Shown piece after piece: positions 33,195 through 44,079 of a stretch of 64,000 bases of DNA (position 1 is the stretch's first letter; each line of letters starts with the position of its first letter). Origin of the DNA: Polyodon spathula. Its lineage: Eukaryota; Chordata; Actinopteri; Acipenseriformes; Polyodontidae. The notes beneath the pieces were generated by a model. The model had not been told where the DNA came from and did not search any database. It saw nothing but the letters and a program-made list of their open reading frames with translations. The stretch covers positions 12,737,049 through 12,801,048 of the forward strand of contig NC_054553.1 in the NCBI RefSeq assembly GCF_017654505.1, given 5' to 3'. A program made the translations under genes and the position numbers.

Positions 33195-36100
33195 GCTTGA
33201 CGGCTGTCAAGCGATATAAAAAAGATTTTTTGATTAACACTTGAATTAAAAAATTATTTCTCAGTCAAATCTGAACCAAAATTAGCATTTTTAATTGATA
33301 CTATTAATGCATCGATTTAAAGTTGTTCAAAACAAAATTATGACTATTATAATATCATTATCATTATTAATAATGACTTATTATTATCCAAAAAAAAAAA
33401 AAAAAAACAGCATAAAAACCCTGTTTTCCTATTTATGGATTCTCTTTATAGTTTTATATTTATTTACAATCCGGCATTGTTGTTAAATTGTTTGAACCAA
33501 CAGCTAAATCACAATGGAGTCAGTTTATTACTCTTCTTATTGCATTTAGAACTATCAGTTTCCTTTACAGTTTCATTCACTCATAAACTGATGTTTTTCA
33601 CTGCTGTTTAAATAATAATAACAATAATAATTTAAAATTATCTTTTATTAATAACTTGAAATTGCTTAAACAAAACATTTACTGAGTAATGGTTATAGCC
33701 TCCATAATTGTAAATAATATTGTTTTAAAATAAATGTGGTTATTGAAATAAAACAAAGCTACAATGTGAACGATCCTGCAGTCAGTAGCTATCCAATGTC
33801 ACTGGAAATAGTATCGTACTTAGCTTGATTCATGGGTTTGCAGCAATCCTGAATTTCTAAGAGTACGCTGTCAAAACTGATGGGTTTCATTTGTTGTTGT
33901 AAACTACTAGAAATGTCTAGTCTGTGATACTGGAACTCACTTTGACACTAGATACAAGTAACGCTCTTTCTATCCAATGAACCGTCACAAAGTTTTTAAA
34001 AAATTAACATCCCATCCACAAGTCCTTCAGTTTGAGTGCTTTGCTACATAATGTGAATGTCTTACTGGATGTAAAGAATACAACAGAATATTTAAATTGC
34101 ACTGTGACTAAAAACAGAAGAGGTAGTGACATTATTAGAGGTATGTATTCTTATGTCTTTTTATCATTAGGTTCTCTGATAAAAGTATCTGGCTACCTAA
34201 AGAATCGAGAACTGATCATGTCATTACTTATGGTTTGGTGGAGTGGACTAAAGAGCCTCCCAATATCTAGATCTCCTTCATTGAGTCTCTCATTCATATC
34301 GAGAAGTTGCTTTGAAAATATGCTTTAACATTTCAGCAATATGGCTCTTGCATGCACAATTAACACATTAAACACACACACCAATGTATTTTTTATTCCT
34401 TTCCCTTGCTAACTAGTTTTTTCTCTTCTCTGCTGTCTTGCTAACAATAAAAAATAAAACAAAACAAAAAAAAACCTGATACGGAACAAGCTTGTTGGTA
34501 TGGCACTCAAGTGTGCATTATCTGACCTTGATTGGCATAGTGGGAGCCTGTTAAACAGATTACACAGAGGTTACCTTGACAACTGTCTTTGCTGATTTAG
34601 CAATGCAATTCATTTGGGCCTGGAGCTTCACAGCAACTAAGGAATTCCACTGACTTCATATTAATCATTAACACAATGTTCCAGATAGGCCCTGCCAAAC
34701 TGGCAAGAAAGAGTGTTGAAACTCTTCCTTTCTTTCTTTCTTTCTCTCAAACAGAGTAATGGTGCACATGTGAGTATATTTACAATCTCCGTTATTGCTG
34801 CTAGCAACAGAGGGTAAAGTGAGTCTCTGCCTCTGTGTTTGTTGCTTGCCTCTGAGTGTTCTCATGAGCTGGGCTGTGTCTGTTGAGCCAGGGGGCAAGC
34901 CAAGTGCCAGGGTTTGTTGACTCTGAAAAGGGGTCCGGAGCTACAGATTGAGTCGTTCCTCACTTAGGTTTTGTTTTTATTATTGAGCTGTCCAGGCACT
35001 TGTTCCATAATTTCAGGAAACCGTTCCTCATGTGAAGAACAATCCTAGTTTTCCTTCTTGGCTTACCTCCTATATTTTCAGGGTTTCTTTCCCAAGACCC
35101 CACAGTGACAGACAGGCAGGAGCAGTAGTAAAATGTTATGGTATTGAAAGAGTTATCAGTTTAAAGAGAAAGCACTTGGCTTTTTTGGTTTGTTTACACG
35201 GTGTTTGTTAACAGTCTGCCTGATTTACGAGCCAACAGTGTCAGCTTGGCTAAGGGAGACCACATTTCTGCAGACCTGTAACAAACGACAACGGTCTGTA
35301 GGGTGGCAAAAAAAGAAATATTTATTACTTAAGGTTTTTCACCGTAGAGTATATTTGCAGAAACATCTACTGCCACATTCTTATTTTTTCCCACGTGTAC
35401 CAAATCCTACATAACCTAGGCCAACTCATTTTAAAGAGTTTTCTTAGTTTGTATCCATTTTTTTATGTGAGTACAATCTTTAACAATATCAACTATTTAC
35501 TGCATCTCATCATTTTATAGAACATACTGATCACTGAAGTTGTTGAAAACTAGTGCTCACATTAAAAATGGTTGGAATGATTGGACCTACAACAGATACG
35601 CAATGTCTAGTCATTGAGTTGACAGATGATTCTACCTATAAAAGCTATAAACAATGAGTGATGCCTAGCCAAGGAAAGAATAATCAGGAATTCAGTTTAG
35701 TATCCAATATATTTCTTTTGCACCTTGCACACCAAGTCCATATTTGTCGTACAAGGATGATGTGTTGATTTGATCAATTTTACTTGCATGTGGTAAAAAT
35801 GACAGCAACCAATTGTGTTTAATGTAGGGAGAAACTGGACGGCAGACATACTGTTTATGCAAGTACACTGACGGAACAAATACAATGGCCTTAAAACATA
35901 TATAAAAAATGGATCCAAAGATCAGATATTTCAGTCTCCAAACAACACGTGTCTGATTTTATTATTATTGCCCCAACCTCTATCCAAGAAATTAGAAATG
36001 TTATGTGAACAGCTCACATTTCTTATCTGCAAACACATTTCACAGTAACTAAGTCTCTTAGTATCTTCTCCAACCTTTTGGAGTCTGCCTGTGGCCTGCT

Positions 36101-37279
36101 CTGCAGAGCAATAGACATCAAAATTACACACTGGTTGCCATTTTGATTGGTATCTGTTTGGCCCAAAATATGTTAAAAAAAAAACGAGAGGAATACTCTA
36201 GCAGGAGTAAGTCAGTAAGTCTTGCATAGATTTGTAATTGATGTTTACATGCTAGTTATGATTTGGAGTAAAAAGTATTGAGAATGCTGCCACTAGTTTT
36301 AATGTCTAATGTGTCTTGGAGCAGTTTAAAAACCAAATAAGATAGCAGAGTTGTTCTTTTAAACAACCTCCTCTTGCATGTATGCTGGACTTACTTTCAT
36401 ATCAGTTCAAATAGCATTGCTTTTACAGAAAAGTACAAAAAAACCACCATTAGAATACCATTATAATGCTAGAAAGAAAGCACTATTGACAGACCTTAGC
36501 ATTATCAGAAATGGCAACCTAAAAAGTGCTAAATCTGGGATATAGAGATCAATGAAAGGCTTACTATTATGATTTGCTCATGCTTATAATGCAATGGATT
36601 TTTAAGCCTTGGCTAGTACTTGCAACTTGCAGATGCAAAGGTTAGAACGAGCAAAGCTCGTCTGAGGCTTCATTATATCGTGCCGGGCGGTGCTGGATAT
36701 ACTGGCTACAAGCCCATACATTTCTTGAATGCACAAGGGGGACTTGAGTCTGGGACTACAGAAACAGAAATACTTTTTCTGACTGCCTTGAAAGAGACAC
36801 CACTGCAATAGTGCTTTGCACAGTAATCTCCTTCATCTGCCCTAGCCAGCCAATTGGTGGTGTGATGTGGGACAGAGCTTGTTTTATACAACAAAATGGA
36901 ATATCTCTTACCAGGTGTCATTGGTGACTTGATAGATGGCATTCGCTTCAAAGGGAATGGTTTGAAACTCTTCTGTACTCGCTTCCAGTACCTCTAGTAC
37001 TGCTGTACTGAACTCGATGGTTGTAGCTGACTGAGTCATATGAGGTGGCTATGAAGGAACTGAGGGAGAAAACATAAAATGGTAAATGAAATATATTACT
37101 TGAGGGAGAACTGAAATCAATATGTATGTTTGCCACATGATGTCCGTTGCATAGCCATCCCAGAAACTTTTGCAATGTATTGTATGGGATCATAGGCGGC
37201 ACGTTAAGGCTAAGCCTTATAAGCTAAGTCTCCCCAAAATAAATTGCCCAAACCCTCACAATAAATTGTTCTGACCAAC
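33195..37279. other. No gene supported over 4 kb
   Basis: AT-rich, with a run of 18 A near 33390 and a short TTTC tract near 34727. Open frames are below 100 codons. The frame 36620-36811 (63 codons) is of balanced composition but has no domain or splice context that I can support. Confidence 0.45.
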
Positions 37280-37876
37280 TGTGACAAGCAGGCTATAATG
37301 GTGACATCAGACTGTGAGGTGTACTGTGAATTACGCTGTTGTGCAGTTTAATAAATGAACAAAATAAAAGGTTTAAACAAAAACAGCACAAGGCACTTGA
37401 GGTAAAAATAAAATAAACAAACAAAACGAATACACACTAACAAACAGGGCACGAACACTAAACACAAAACAAATACAGTGCTAGTGCTTCCACACTCGTA
37501 GCAGTTGTTATTACTTCTCTTTTCTCTTACTGTTTATTCTCCTCTCCACACCCGTTCTCCCCTCACAGAAAACACAACCCCAAGTGAGTGAAATGTACGT
37601 CTAAATATACTGTTGTGCCGGGAATCAATTACTAATGAATTATTCAGTTTAATCTCATCTAATTTGTGCAATCCCAGTGCTCACATACGATTACATACAT
37701 TAAATGCACGTGAAGTGTTTGTGCAATCCCCATGCCTAAATACAACTATATATTTTAAATCACTTGTGCTACACAGACCCATTGATATCCTGTGCAGCAA
37801 TATCTATACACCAACATCAACACTCCACATGCAACACATGACACACAAATACACACAGGGCGACCACTTGGTCACA
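37280..37876 (-). mobile_element. 3' LTR of a minus-strand Ty3/gypsy element
   Basis: On the minus strand it starts tgtgaccaagtgg (37876) and ends cctgcttgtcaca (37280), giving TG...CA ends and 597 bp. The ggtgacatcagac near 37300 is the reverse of the tgacgtcacc motif seen near the end of the LTRs at 12461 and 39110. TTTATT near 37350 is AATAAA on the minus strand. A polypurine tract lies directly upstream on that strand (37877-37890). It matches 40367-40640 closely: tttaataaatgaacaaaata and an aaaaggtttaaacaaaaac stretch occur in both. Confidence 0.85.
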
Positions 37877-37890
37877 TACCTCCCCCCTTT
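37877..37890 (-). other. Polypurine tract of the gypsy element
   Basis: On the minus strand the sequence aaaaggggggaggta abuts the TG of the 3' LTR. In retroelements the polypurine tract primes plus-strand DNA synthesis and sits just here, which supports both the orientation and the LTR limit. Confidence 0.8.
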
Positions 37891-38039
37891 TGTGCAGCAC
37901 ACATGGCCTCAGTGGCCACCTGCCCCCTTAAAATCCCAAGTGTCTCACTGAAAGTCCTGGGCCAAGAACAGGGACTTCAGGCTGCTACTGGCAATGCTGT
38001 CAGCAGATATGCTGACAGCGGGGTGAGTTCTTCCTCCTG

Positions 38040-38410
38040 CTGAACCACTGGTCGTGGAAATGCTGCAAGTGGTAATGCTGTCAGCAGAAGTGCTGATAGC
38101 AGGGTGGCACAATCCAGCAGTGGAAAGGCTGTTTCCTCCCGTAGCACCCCTGGCAGCGGAAAGACTGCCAGGAGCAATGCTGTTGCAGACCTGTTGACAG
38201 CTCCCAGGCTGACTCCTTCTGGCAGTGGAAAGGTTGCTTCCTTCTGTAGTACCCCTGGCAGCAGAAAAGATGCTAATGGTGAAGTGGTCAGCTGACTTGC
38301 TGACCACACCAAGGCTGGCTCCTCCCGTTGTACCACTGGCAGCGGAAATGCTGCCAACGGCAAGTCTGTCAGCAGACATGCTGGCAGCTCCAAGGCTGGC
38401 TCCTCCAACC
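38040..38410. repeat. Degenerate tandem repeat, unit about 80-105 bp
   Basis: The phrase ggcagcggaaatgctgcc and variants (ggtcgtggaaatgctgca, ggcagcggaaagactgcc, ggcagcagaaaagatgct) recur about every 80-105 bp, each followed by a gctgacagc/aaggctggctcctcc-type block. About four copies lie in the coding part of the minus-strand element. Confidence 0.65.
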
Positions 38411-38594
38411 CCAGCAAATCCTCGGAGGTCAGCAGCAAACTACCTCCAGGGCAGGTAACTCCCGGCAATAGCGCATGGGCATACCCAGGCGAAAGCAAGC
38501 TGGCCTCCCCAGATGATTGCAAGCTGGTTTCCCCAGGCAATGCGGAGCAGCAGGTAACCCCAGGTGAGTGGAGCAGCAGGCAACCTCAGGCGAT

Positions 38595-38770
38595 GCGGAG
38601 CAGGCATCCCCGGGAGGTGACGTGAAGGCATCCCTGGACAGTGACGTGAAGGCATCCCCGAGCGATGACTAGGAGTCATCCTTGGGTGGTGTCATGCAGG
38701 TATCCCTGGGCAGTGACTTAAACTATCCCAGAGTGATGACTTGGATGCATCCCTGGGTGATGACGGTGAC
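38595..38770. repeat. Tandem repeat, unit about 30 bp
   Basis: aggcatccctggacagtgac and variants (aggcatccccgagcgatgac, atgcatccctgggtgatgac) occur in succession, about six copies. The unit is close to 30 bp and therefore keeps frame in the gag-side region. Confidence 0.7.
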
Positions 38771-39109
38771 TTTAGGAGGGGAGCCGCTGGCCCAGGAGGT
38801 GGCAGCGGGAGCTCCACTTCTCCCCCCGTTGGATTGAGTCAGGACCAGTCATGGTGCTGGGGTTGGCCACTCTGACAGTGGCTGCGGCGGTGCAGGCCCT
38901 CTTCGCGGCTTCTGCGGCCGGGTTCTTTTCCCCCGTGCTTCCCTCAGCAGCCTGCAGTGACTGCTGAGGAATGCCAGCATTACATCCTGGTCCTTCCTCT
39001 TGTGGTGCAGGTGGGAGCTGCAGGCAATCTCCCTCTTGCGGTGGAGGTGGGAGCTGCAAGAAGTCTCCCTCTGGTGGTGGAAGGAGAGGCAGCTCTCCCT
39101 CTGGTGGTG

Positions 39110-39711
39110 TGTGGCGAAGTGTCCCGCCCCTTTATGTTTATTAGTGTTTTAATGTTGGTGTTTATGTATAAAATACATGGAATATAAATATGGGTTACGA
39201 GCACGAGTGTTTAAAATGTATATTTGTATTTAGGCACGAGGATTGCACAGCACTTCACGTGCAGGTAAAATGTAATATGTGAGGACGGGAAATTGCACTT
39301 AATTAATTCACGTGCAGTTGTACTGAGACTCCAATTGAATGATTGATTAGCAATCGAGTCTCGGTACAGCTGCACAAAAGCAGCATGTTTTCACTCACTC
39401 GTGGTTGTGTGTTCGGTGAGTGGAGAACGGGTGTGGAGAGGAGGTAAATACAAAGTATATAAGCAATTGTTACAACGTGCTGGAAACACCAGCACGGTAC
39501 TTATTTAGTGTTTGCCACCGTTTATCTGTCTGTCCATTTGTTTGGCCAACACACCCTTTATTTTCAGTGATGTGTTTTGTTTAAATCTTTTGTTTGTTTA
39601 TTACTTAATAAATATACTGACCGCTATAGCTTCTCAGTTTTCATCTGCCAGTCCTTGTTGTGGAGTGTGTTTCTGGTCTGATGTCACCCCTGAAAAGCCA
39701 TCCTTTTCACA
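39110..39711 (+). mobile_element. Solo LTR inserted into the minus-strand gypsy element
   Basis: Starts tgtggcgaagtg, ends atccttttcaca, 602 bp. ggtg is repeated on both sides (39106-39109 and 39713-39716). When the LTR is removed the flanks join to ccctctggtggtggaagcag, which continues the ctctggtggtggaag repeat of the interrupted gene, so the insertion is later than the host element. A tataaatatggg TATA-type box (39183), aataaatatactg polyadenylation-type signal (39607) and tgatgtcacccc end motif are present. Its sequence is collinear with 12461-13064. Confidence 0.88.
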
Positions 39712-39716
39712 CGGTG

Positions 39717-40345
39717 GAAGCAGGGTCTGCTTTTGCTGCTCTCATTCTGGTGGTGGAGGCAGAGACAGCTCCTGCTACTCTCCCTCTAGCAGTGGAAGCA
39801 GAGGTAGTTCCTGCTGCTCTCCCTCTCGTGGTGGAGATGGGAACAGCTATCTCTTGGGTTTGGGTGCACGGCCGCCCCATTCTTGGGTGCTGGATGCTCG
39901 TGCTCCCCCCTTCTGGGTGCTGGTGGCTCGTGCGCTCCCTGTCTGGGTGCTGGTAGCTCGTGCTCCCCATCCTCCGGCTCCTGCTCTAGGCAGTCCTCCT
40001 CCTCATAATGGCGGAAGGGACAGTTGGTGAAACAGTGTTTTTGGTAGCAGAGGGGGCACACTGCCGAAGGCTGATTATATCGCCCTGGATTCCTGGCCTT
40101 CAGGTGGCCATCCTCCCTATCCTTCATCTCCTGGTCCGGTTCCTCCTCCTCCTCTTAGAAGGGGCAGGTATCCACCATGTGCCCAAACTCCCCACAGGCA
40201 TGGCATCAGCCTTGGTCCTCGAGGCCACCGAGGAGATCCTCCAGCTTACTGCAGCCGTCTCTCCATCTTTCCATTATATTTATTTATTTTCCAAAACAAA
40301 AATTTGTCTCCTGCAGTATCCCTGGTCTGATGCTGGGAGGTGCTG
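39717..40345 (-). pseudogene. Gag N-terminal/zinc-knuckle part of the minus-strand gypsy element
   Basis: Reading leftward from the primer-binding site, the minus strand carries LEDLLGGLEDQG, a stop where the other copy (55250) has Trp, and then CHACGEFGHMVDTCPF, a perfect CX2CX4HX4C zinc knuckle that in Gag proteins binds nucleic acid. A second cysteine-rich block, CPLCYQKHCFTNCPF, follows near 40060. After it comes a ten-residue repeat (GEHELPAPRQ, GAHEPPAPRR, GEHEHPAPKN). It is interrupted by stops and by the LTR at 39110-39711. The gene is dead but its family is clear from comparison with 55061-56565. Confidence 0.75.
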
Positions 40346-40349
40346 TTAT

Positions 40350-40366
40350 CCCACTCTAACACCACA
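40350..40366 (-). other. Primer-binding site of the minus-strand gypsy element
   Basis: On the minus strand tggtgttagagtgggat follows the LTR end. It starts with TGG, as needed to pair with a tRNA 3' CCA end, and resembles the TGGTGTCAGAAGTGGGAT-like sites that I know from vertebrate gypsy elements. Which tRNA primes was not determined. Confidence 0.65.
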
Positions 40367-40640
40367 TATGACAAACAGGCTGTAATGGTGACGTCAGACC
40401 TGGAAGTGAATTGCACTGTTGCACAGTTTAATAAATGAACAAAATAAAAGGTTTAAACAAAAACAGCACAAGGCACTCAATGCCAAAATAAGGCCACCAA
40501 CACTAAACACAACAAGTTCGTTGCTGGTTCTTCCACACTTGTAGCAGTTGTTATTACTTCTCTTTTCTCTTACTGTTTATTCTCCTCTCCACACCCTTTC
40601 TAAACTCACAGAAAACACAACCCGAGTTAGTGAAATGTGC
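40367..40640 (-). mobile_element. Truncated 5' LTR of the minus-strand gypsy element
   Basis: Nearly identical to the first 350 bp of 37280-37876: tttaataaatgaacaaaata, tagcagttgttattacttct and tgtttattctcctctccaca all recur in order. The match stops at about 40640, where pol sequence on the other strand begins, so the outer half of this LTR is missing. Confidence 0.8.
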
Positions 40641-40893
40641 TTATAGCGTGGATAGTTTGCCCTATCCTGTCATTTTGGGGAGGGACTCGCCATGTTTCAA
40701 ACAGCTGTTATTGGGTGAAACCCGAGACCCGAGTGAGGTAATAGTTACAAAGGAGGATCATATTGACCAGGTCTTTCTGATGCAAGCTGAAGTGTTCTCG
40801 TCTCAGTTCCGGTCCCAAAAAACAAAATGGGCTGAGGTGGGAGGGGATAACAATCAGACAAGGGCGGGGCTTGATTGGAAAAACTTGTGTTAA
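40640..40893 (+). pseudogene. Gypsy protease C-terminal edge
   Basis: The frame carries DSLPYPVILGRDSPCFKQLL, where the ILGRD motif marks the C-terminal end of the retropepsin domain in gypsy Pol. The catalytic DTG/DSG motif would lie upstream, beyond the junction with the LTR, and is absent. Confidence 0.75.
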
Positions 40894-41099
40894 AAGCTGA
40901 GGGAAGGGTGTAGGGGTGCAGTGTGACCTGCAGGGCAGTTACTGAGAACCCCAGTGCATGGGCTATTATAACCCTGCTCGACATGCTAAAGTCCTGGGAC
41001 CAGGATGTTGACCTGGTGTAGGAACAATGTAATGACCCCACCTTAGTTAACATCCAGGTGCAGGTTTGGTCTGTCGAGGGGAAGGCGACTGATGATACT

Positions 41100-42235
41100 A
41101 AGCCACTCACATTTCACCACTACGTCATATCCGGGCAGTTACTGTATAGGGTAACCCAAGCCTTGGGCACAGGTCCTCCTGTAAAATAATTATTGGTTCC
41201 CGGGCCTATTTGATCTGAGGTGATACGATTGGCATGCGATATATCTTTTTTGGGCACCTCAGTTCTAAAAAGACACTGGAGCGAATATTAGCTCGGTTGT
41301 ATTGACTTGGGATATGTGGTGAAGTGAGGAAATATGTAGTGGAATGCCTTGAGTGTCAAAAGGTTGCGCCGGGTCGAATTCGCCCTGCCCCATTGGTCCC
41401 ACTGCCATTGGTGGGGGTTCCCTTTGAGCGTATCGCAATGGACATAGGGGGCCCATTGATTCTCTCTGACTCAGGACATACGCATATTATAGTAGTGGTG
41501 GACTATGCGACGCGATATCCTAAGGCAGTACCTTTGAGGTCCACTAGTGCAGCTATGTCTAGAATAGGGATCCCCAAGGTGATTTTGACTAATCATGGAA
41601 CAAATTTTATTTCTAAACATCTTGTTCAAGTGTATAAATTTTTGCAAATCTACTCCATCCGTACGTCAGTTTAACATCCACAGACTGACGGCTTGGTGGA
41701 GCAGTTCAACCAGACCTTAAAACAGATGCCGAGGTAGTTTGTAAACCAAGAGCAGAAAAATTGGGTAAAGCTTCTCCCATATCTTCTGTTTTCAGTGAGA
41801 GAGGTGCCACAGAGCTCAACAGGGTTCTCCCCATTTCATTTGCTGTATGGAAGACAACCCTGATGCATTCTCGACATAATAAGAGAAGGGTGGAAGGAGC
41901 CTCAAAATGAAACCAAAACTGTAGTTGGCACATAATGCTGTTGAGAGAGCACCGAGAAATAATATGCAAACTGGCGCATGATAACATAAAACAGGCTCAG
42001 CATTGTCAGAAGCGACATCATAACAAAAGCGCACAGATTCAGACTTTTTGGCCTGGGGATAAGGTGATGTTGCTCCTGCCCTCAACCGAATCAAAGCTGT
42101 TTGCTAAAAGGCAGGGCCCATATGAGGTGATGTGGGCAATAGGACAGATAATTATGAGATTTGGCAGCTCGACCGTCGTAATAAATCTAAGATTTACCAT
42201 GTTAATTTATTGAAACCCTGGGGAAAAGGGAGGCC
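41100..42235 (+). pseudogene. Gypsy integrase (Gmr1-like pol order), with stops and frame changes
   Basis: A linker (QLLYRVTQALGTGPPVK) leads to the zinc-binding region. Its second His is in GHLSSKKTLERILARLY, followed by a TGA where Trp is usual, and its Cys pair is in ECLECQK. The core domain has the first Asp in ERIAMDIGGPL, then VVDYATRYPKAVPLR. The second catalytic Asp is replaced by Asn in ILTNHGTNF, and the Glu is kept in HPQTDGLVEQFNQTLK after another stop. A C-terminal GPY-type module follows (KRQGPYEVMW, KIYHVNLLKPW in a shifted frame). Integrase inserts element cDNA into the genome. This copy is dead, having lost one catalytic residue. Confidence 0.88.
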
Positions 42236-42399
42236 CTGTTTATTGCGAGAGATGATGTCGAGGACGACTTTGGTCTTGACAATTAGTTACCAGTGTCAAG
42301 TGTGAGTTAGAAGGGTTAATTGAGAAGTTTATGATGTTATTTTTTATTTGCCAGTTAGAACAAATGTAATCAAACATTATGTAGTTACTTCCCCAGGTG

Positions 42400-43001
42400 C
42401 GAGAGACCATACCACATCCCTGAAAGTCGGAGAGGGGTGGTGAGCTGAGAAGTAATGGATATATTAGAGCTTGGAGTATAGAGCCTTCACGGAGTGAGTA
42501 GTGCAGCCCGATTTGTCTTGGTTGGCAAGAAGGATGGCACCAATCGCTTTTGTGTGGATTTCCGCAAAGTGAATTTGATCTCCAAGTTCGACGCATACCC
42601 TATGCCTCGAGTGGATGAGCTCTTGGACCAGATAGGTGGGCGCGGTTTATCTCCACCCTCAATCTGACAAAGGGATACCGGCAAATTTCCTTAATTCTAA
42701 GGTCTTGTGAGAAATTCCACATTTTCGACTCTGGAAGGCTTGTTCCATTTTGTGACCATGCCTTTCGGGCTGCATGGGGCTCCAACAATCTTTCAGAGAC
42801 TAATGGATCATGTGCAGCTCCACATCAGAAATATGTGGCTGCGAATATTGACGATGTGGTAGTGTTTAGCTCTTCCTGGATAGAACATCTTGTTAGACTT
42901 ATAGCCTTCCTTCGGTCTCTAAGGGAAGCGGGGCTAACAGCCAACTTGAGGAAATGTGCGTTTGCCAAACTAGAAACACAATATTTGGGTTATAGTATGG
43001 T
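42400..43001 (+). pseudogene. Gypsy reverse transcriptase, broken, lying after integrase
   Basis: The frame reads RFVLVGKKDGTNRFCVDFRK, then FDAYPMPRVDELLDQIGG and (shifted) FISTLNLTKGYRQISL, which are the standard RT fingers/palm motifs with the first catalytic Asp position occupied by Asn in TLNLTKGY (usual TLDLTKGY). PFGLHGAPTIFQRLMDH is in another frame. The active-site segment is NIDDVVVFSS, with both Asp kept. LTANLRKCAF and TQYLGYSM end the region at 43001, where an LTR starts. RNase H is not present. RT downstream of integrase is the reverse of the usual Ty3/gypsy order and fits the Gmr1-like lineage. Confidence 0.88.
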
Positions 43002-44075
43002 GTGACAGGATGACGAATGGTGACGTCAGGCCAGATACAGGAACAAAAACAAGTACTGCAGATACAGTGCAAATGGCGCTTGCGCTGTTTATTTTAAACA
43101 CAAAAATAAATTAAATGTTTAAACAAAAAACACTGCTGACAGAAAGAAAAGAAAAGGTTAAACAAAACAACTCTTGAACATAAAATACAAAACAGACCTA
43201 AGGTCAGGCTGGGCAGTTGCCTTCACTGATCCTTTATTAGTTTTGTTTTGTTTTCAATTTCTCTCTCGCTCCTCTTGTTCCACCTCTCAAACACCCCACC
43301 CAGAATACAGAGAGCCGCAGGTTTTTATGCAGGTGACCATCTCCCGATTAGCAACAAATGAATCACTTAATTAATTCGGGAGATGGCCACCTTCTGCACA
43401 AGGTTTTTAATTATTAATGTGAATGGGCTTCCCATCCACGCTGTAGAACAAATACAAAACATATGGCTATGGCGTCGATATATGTTGTATGTAGTGTGTT
43501 AATGTTGGTGTTTATGTATAAAATACACAGGATATAAATATGGGTTAGGAGCACGAGTGTTATAAAGTGTAATTTGTATTTAGACACGAGGATGGCACGA
43601 GAGGACACAGATTAGTTCACATACTGGGATTCAAGTGAATAATTAATTGGTACTTGAATCCCAGAACAATTGTATATACAGATGCACGAAGCACTCACTC
43701 GTGGTTGTGTGTTCGTTAGTAGAGAACATGTGGAGTTAGGAGAGAATTATAAACAATTACTACGATGCGCTGGAAGTGCCAGCGCGGTACTTGTTTGTTG
43801 GGTTTGTCTGTCTGTTTGTTAGGCGAACAGGCCCTTTATTTTCAGTGTTGAGTGTTCTGTTCAACTGTTTGTTTTGTTTTGTGTTAATAAATATACTGAG
43901 CGCCAGCGTTTCAGTTTCACCCTCAGTAAGTGTTTTTGTTCCTGTTTCTGGTCTGACGTCACCCCTGCAAAGCCACCCTTTCACAACCCTCTACCATTGT
44001 TGGTATTGGGTTTGTTTGCACCTGTACCCGTGACTCTGTGACGTTTGTTCCAACAACACACCCACCACACCGTCA
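43002..44075 (-). mobile_element. Minus-strand LTR split by another LTR
   Basis: The left end is tgtgacagg and the right end caccgtcaca, so the minus strand has TG...CA. The minus-strand end region (gtttttgttcctgtatctgg and the ctgacgtcacc motif) resembles the end of the family at 12461 and 39110. About 515 bp in the middle-right (43470-43985) is an LTR in the opposite direction. Without it the LTR would be about 560 bp, a normal length. No clear target duplication was found at the outer ends. Confidence 0.65.
43470..43985 (+). mobile_element. Plus-strand LTR, 5' truncated, nested
   Basis: Contains gtgttaatgttggtgtttat, aaatatgggttaggagcacg, gtggttgtgtgttcg, aataaatatactgagcgcc and ctgacgtcacccctgcaaag, ending ccctttcaca. 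Every block is found in the same order at 39110-39711, but the first about 25-40 bases are missing or altered, and about 60 bp in the middle are absent. Confidence 0.75.
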
Positions 44076-44079
44076 CAGA

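Larger units (their letters stand above)
37891..39109 (-). pseudogene. Gag-region (C-terminal, low-complexity) of gypsy element, minus strand
   Basis: Minus-strand frames read proline- and glutamate-rich repeats (LPPPPQEGDCLQLPP near 39040) and alanine/leucine-rich repeats (LLTALPLAAFP and variants, 37977-38540). Upstream of the inserted LTR the same strand carries the zinc-knuckle part of gag, and the plus-strand remnant at 55061-56565 has the same order of parts. Frames change several times, so the gene is dead. Protease, RT and integrase are not found between this part and the 3' LTR, so pol was lost from this copy. Confidence 0.65.

Noticed and set aside
38040..38770. CRISPR-like array
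   Set aside because: The repeats are degenerate, without unique spacers of constant length, and lie inside a eukaryotic retroelement gene.
40640..43001. Local rearrangement placing integrase before RT
   Set aside because: The passage from the integrase end to the RT leader is smooth and the order matches the known Gmr1-like lineage, so a rearrangement is not needed.
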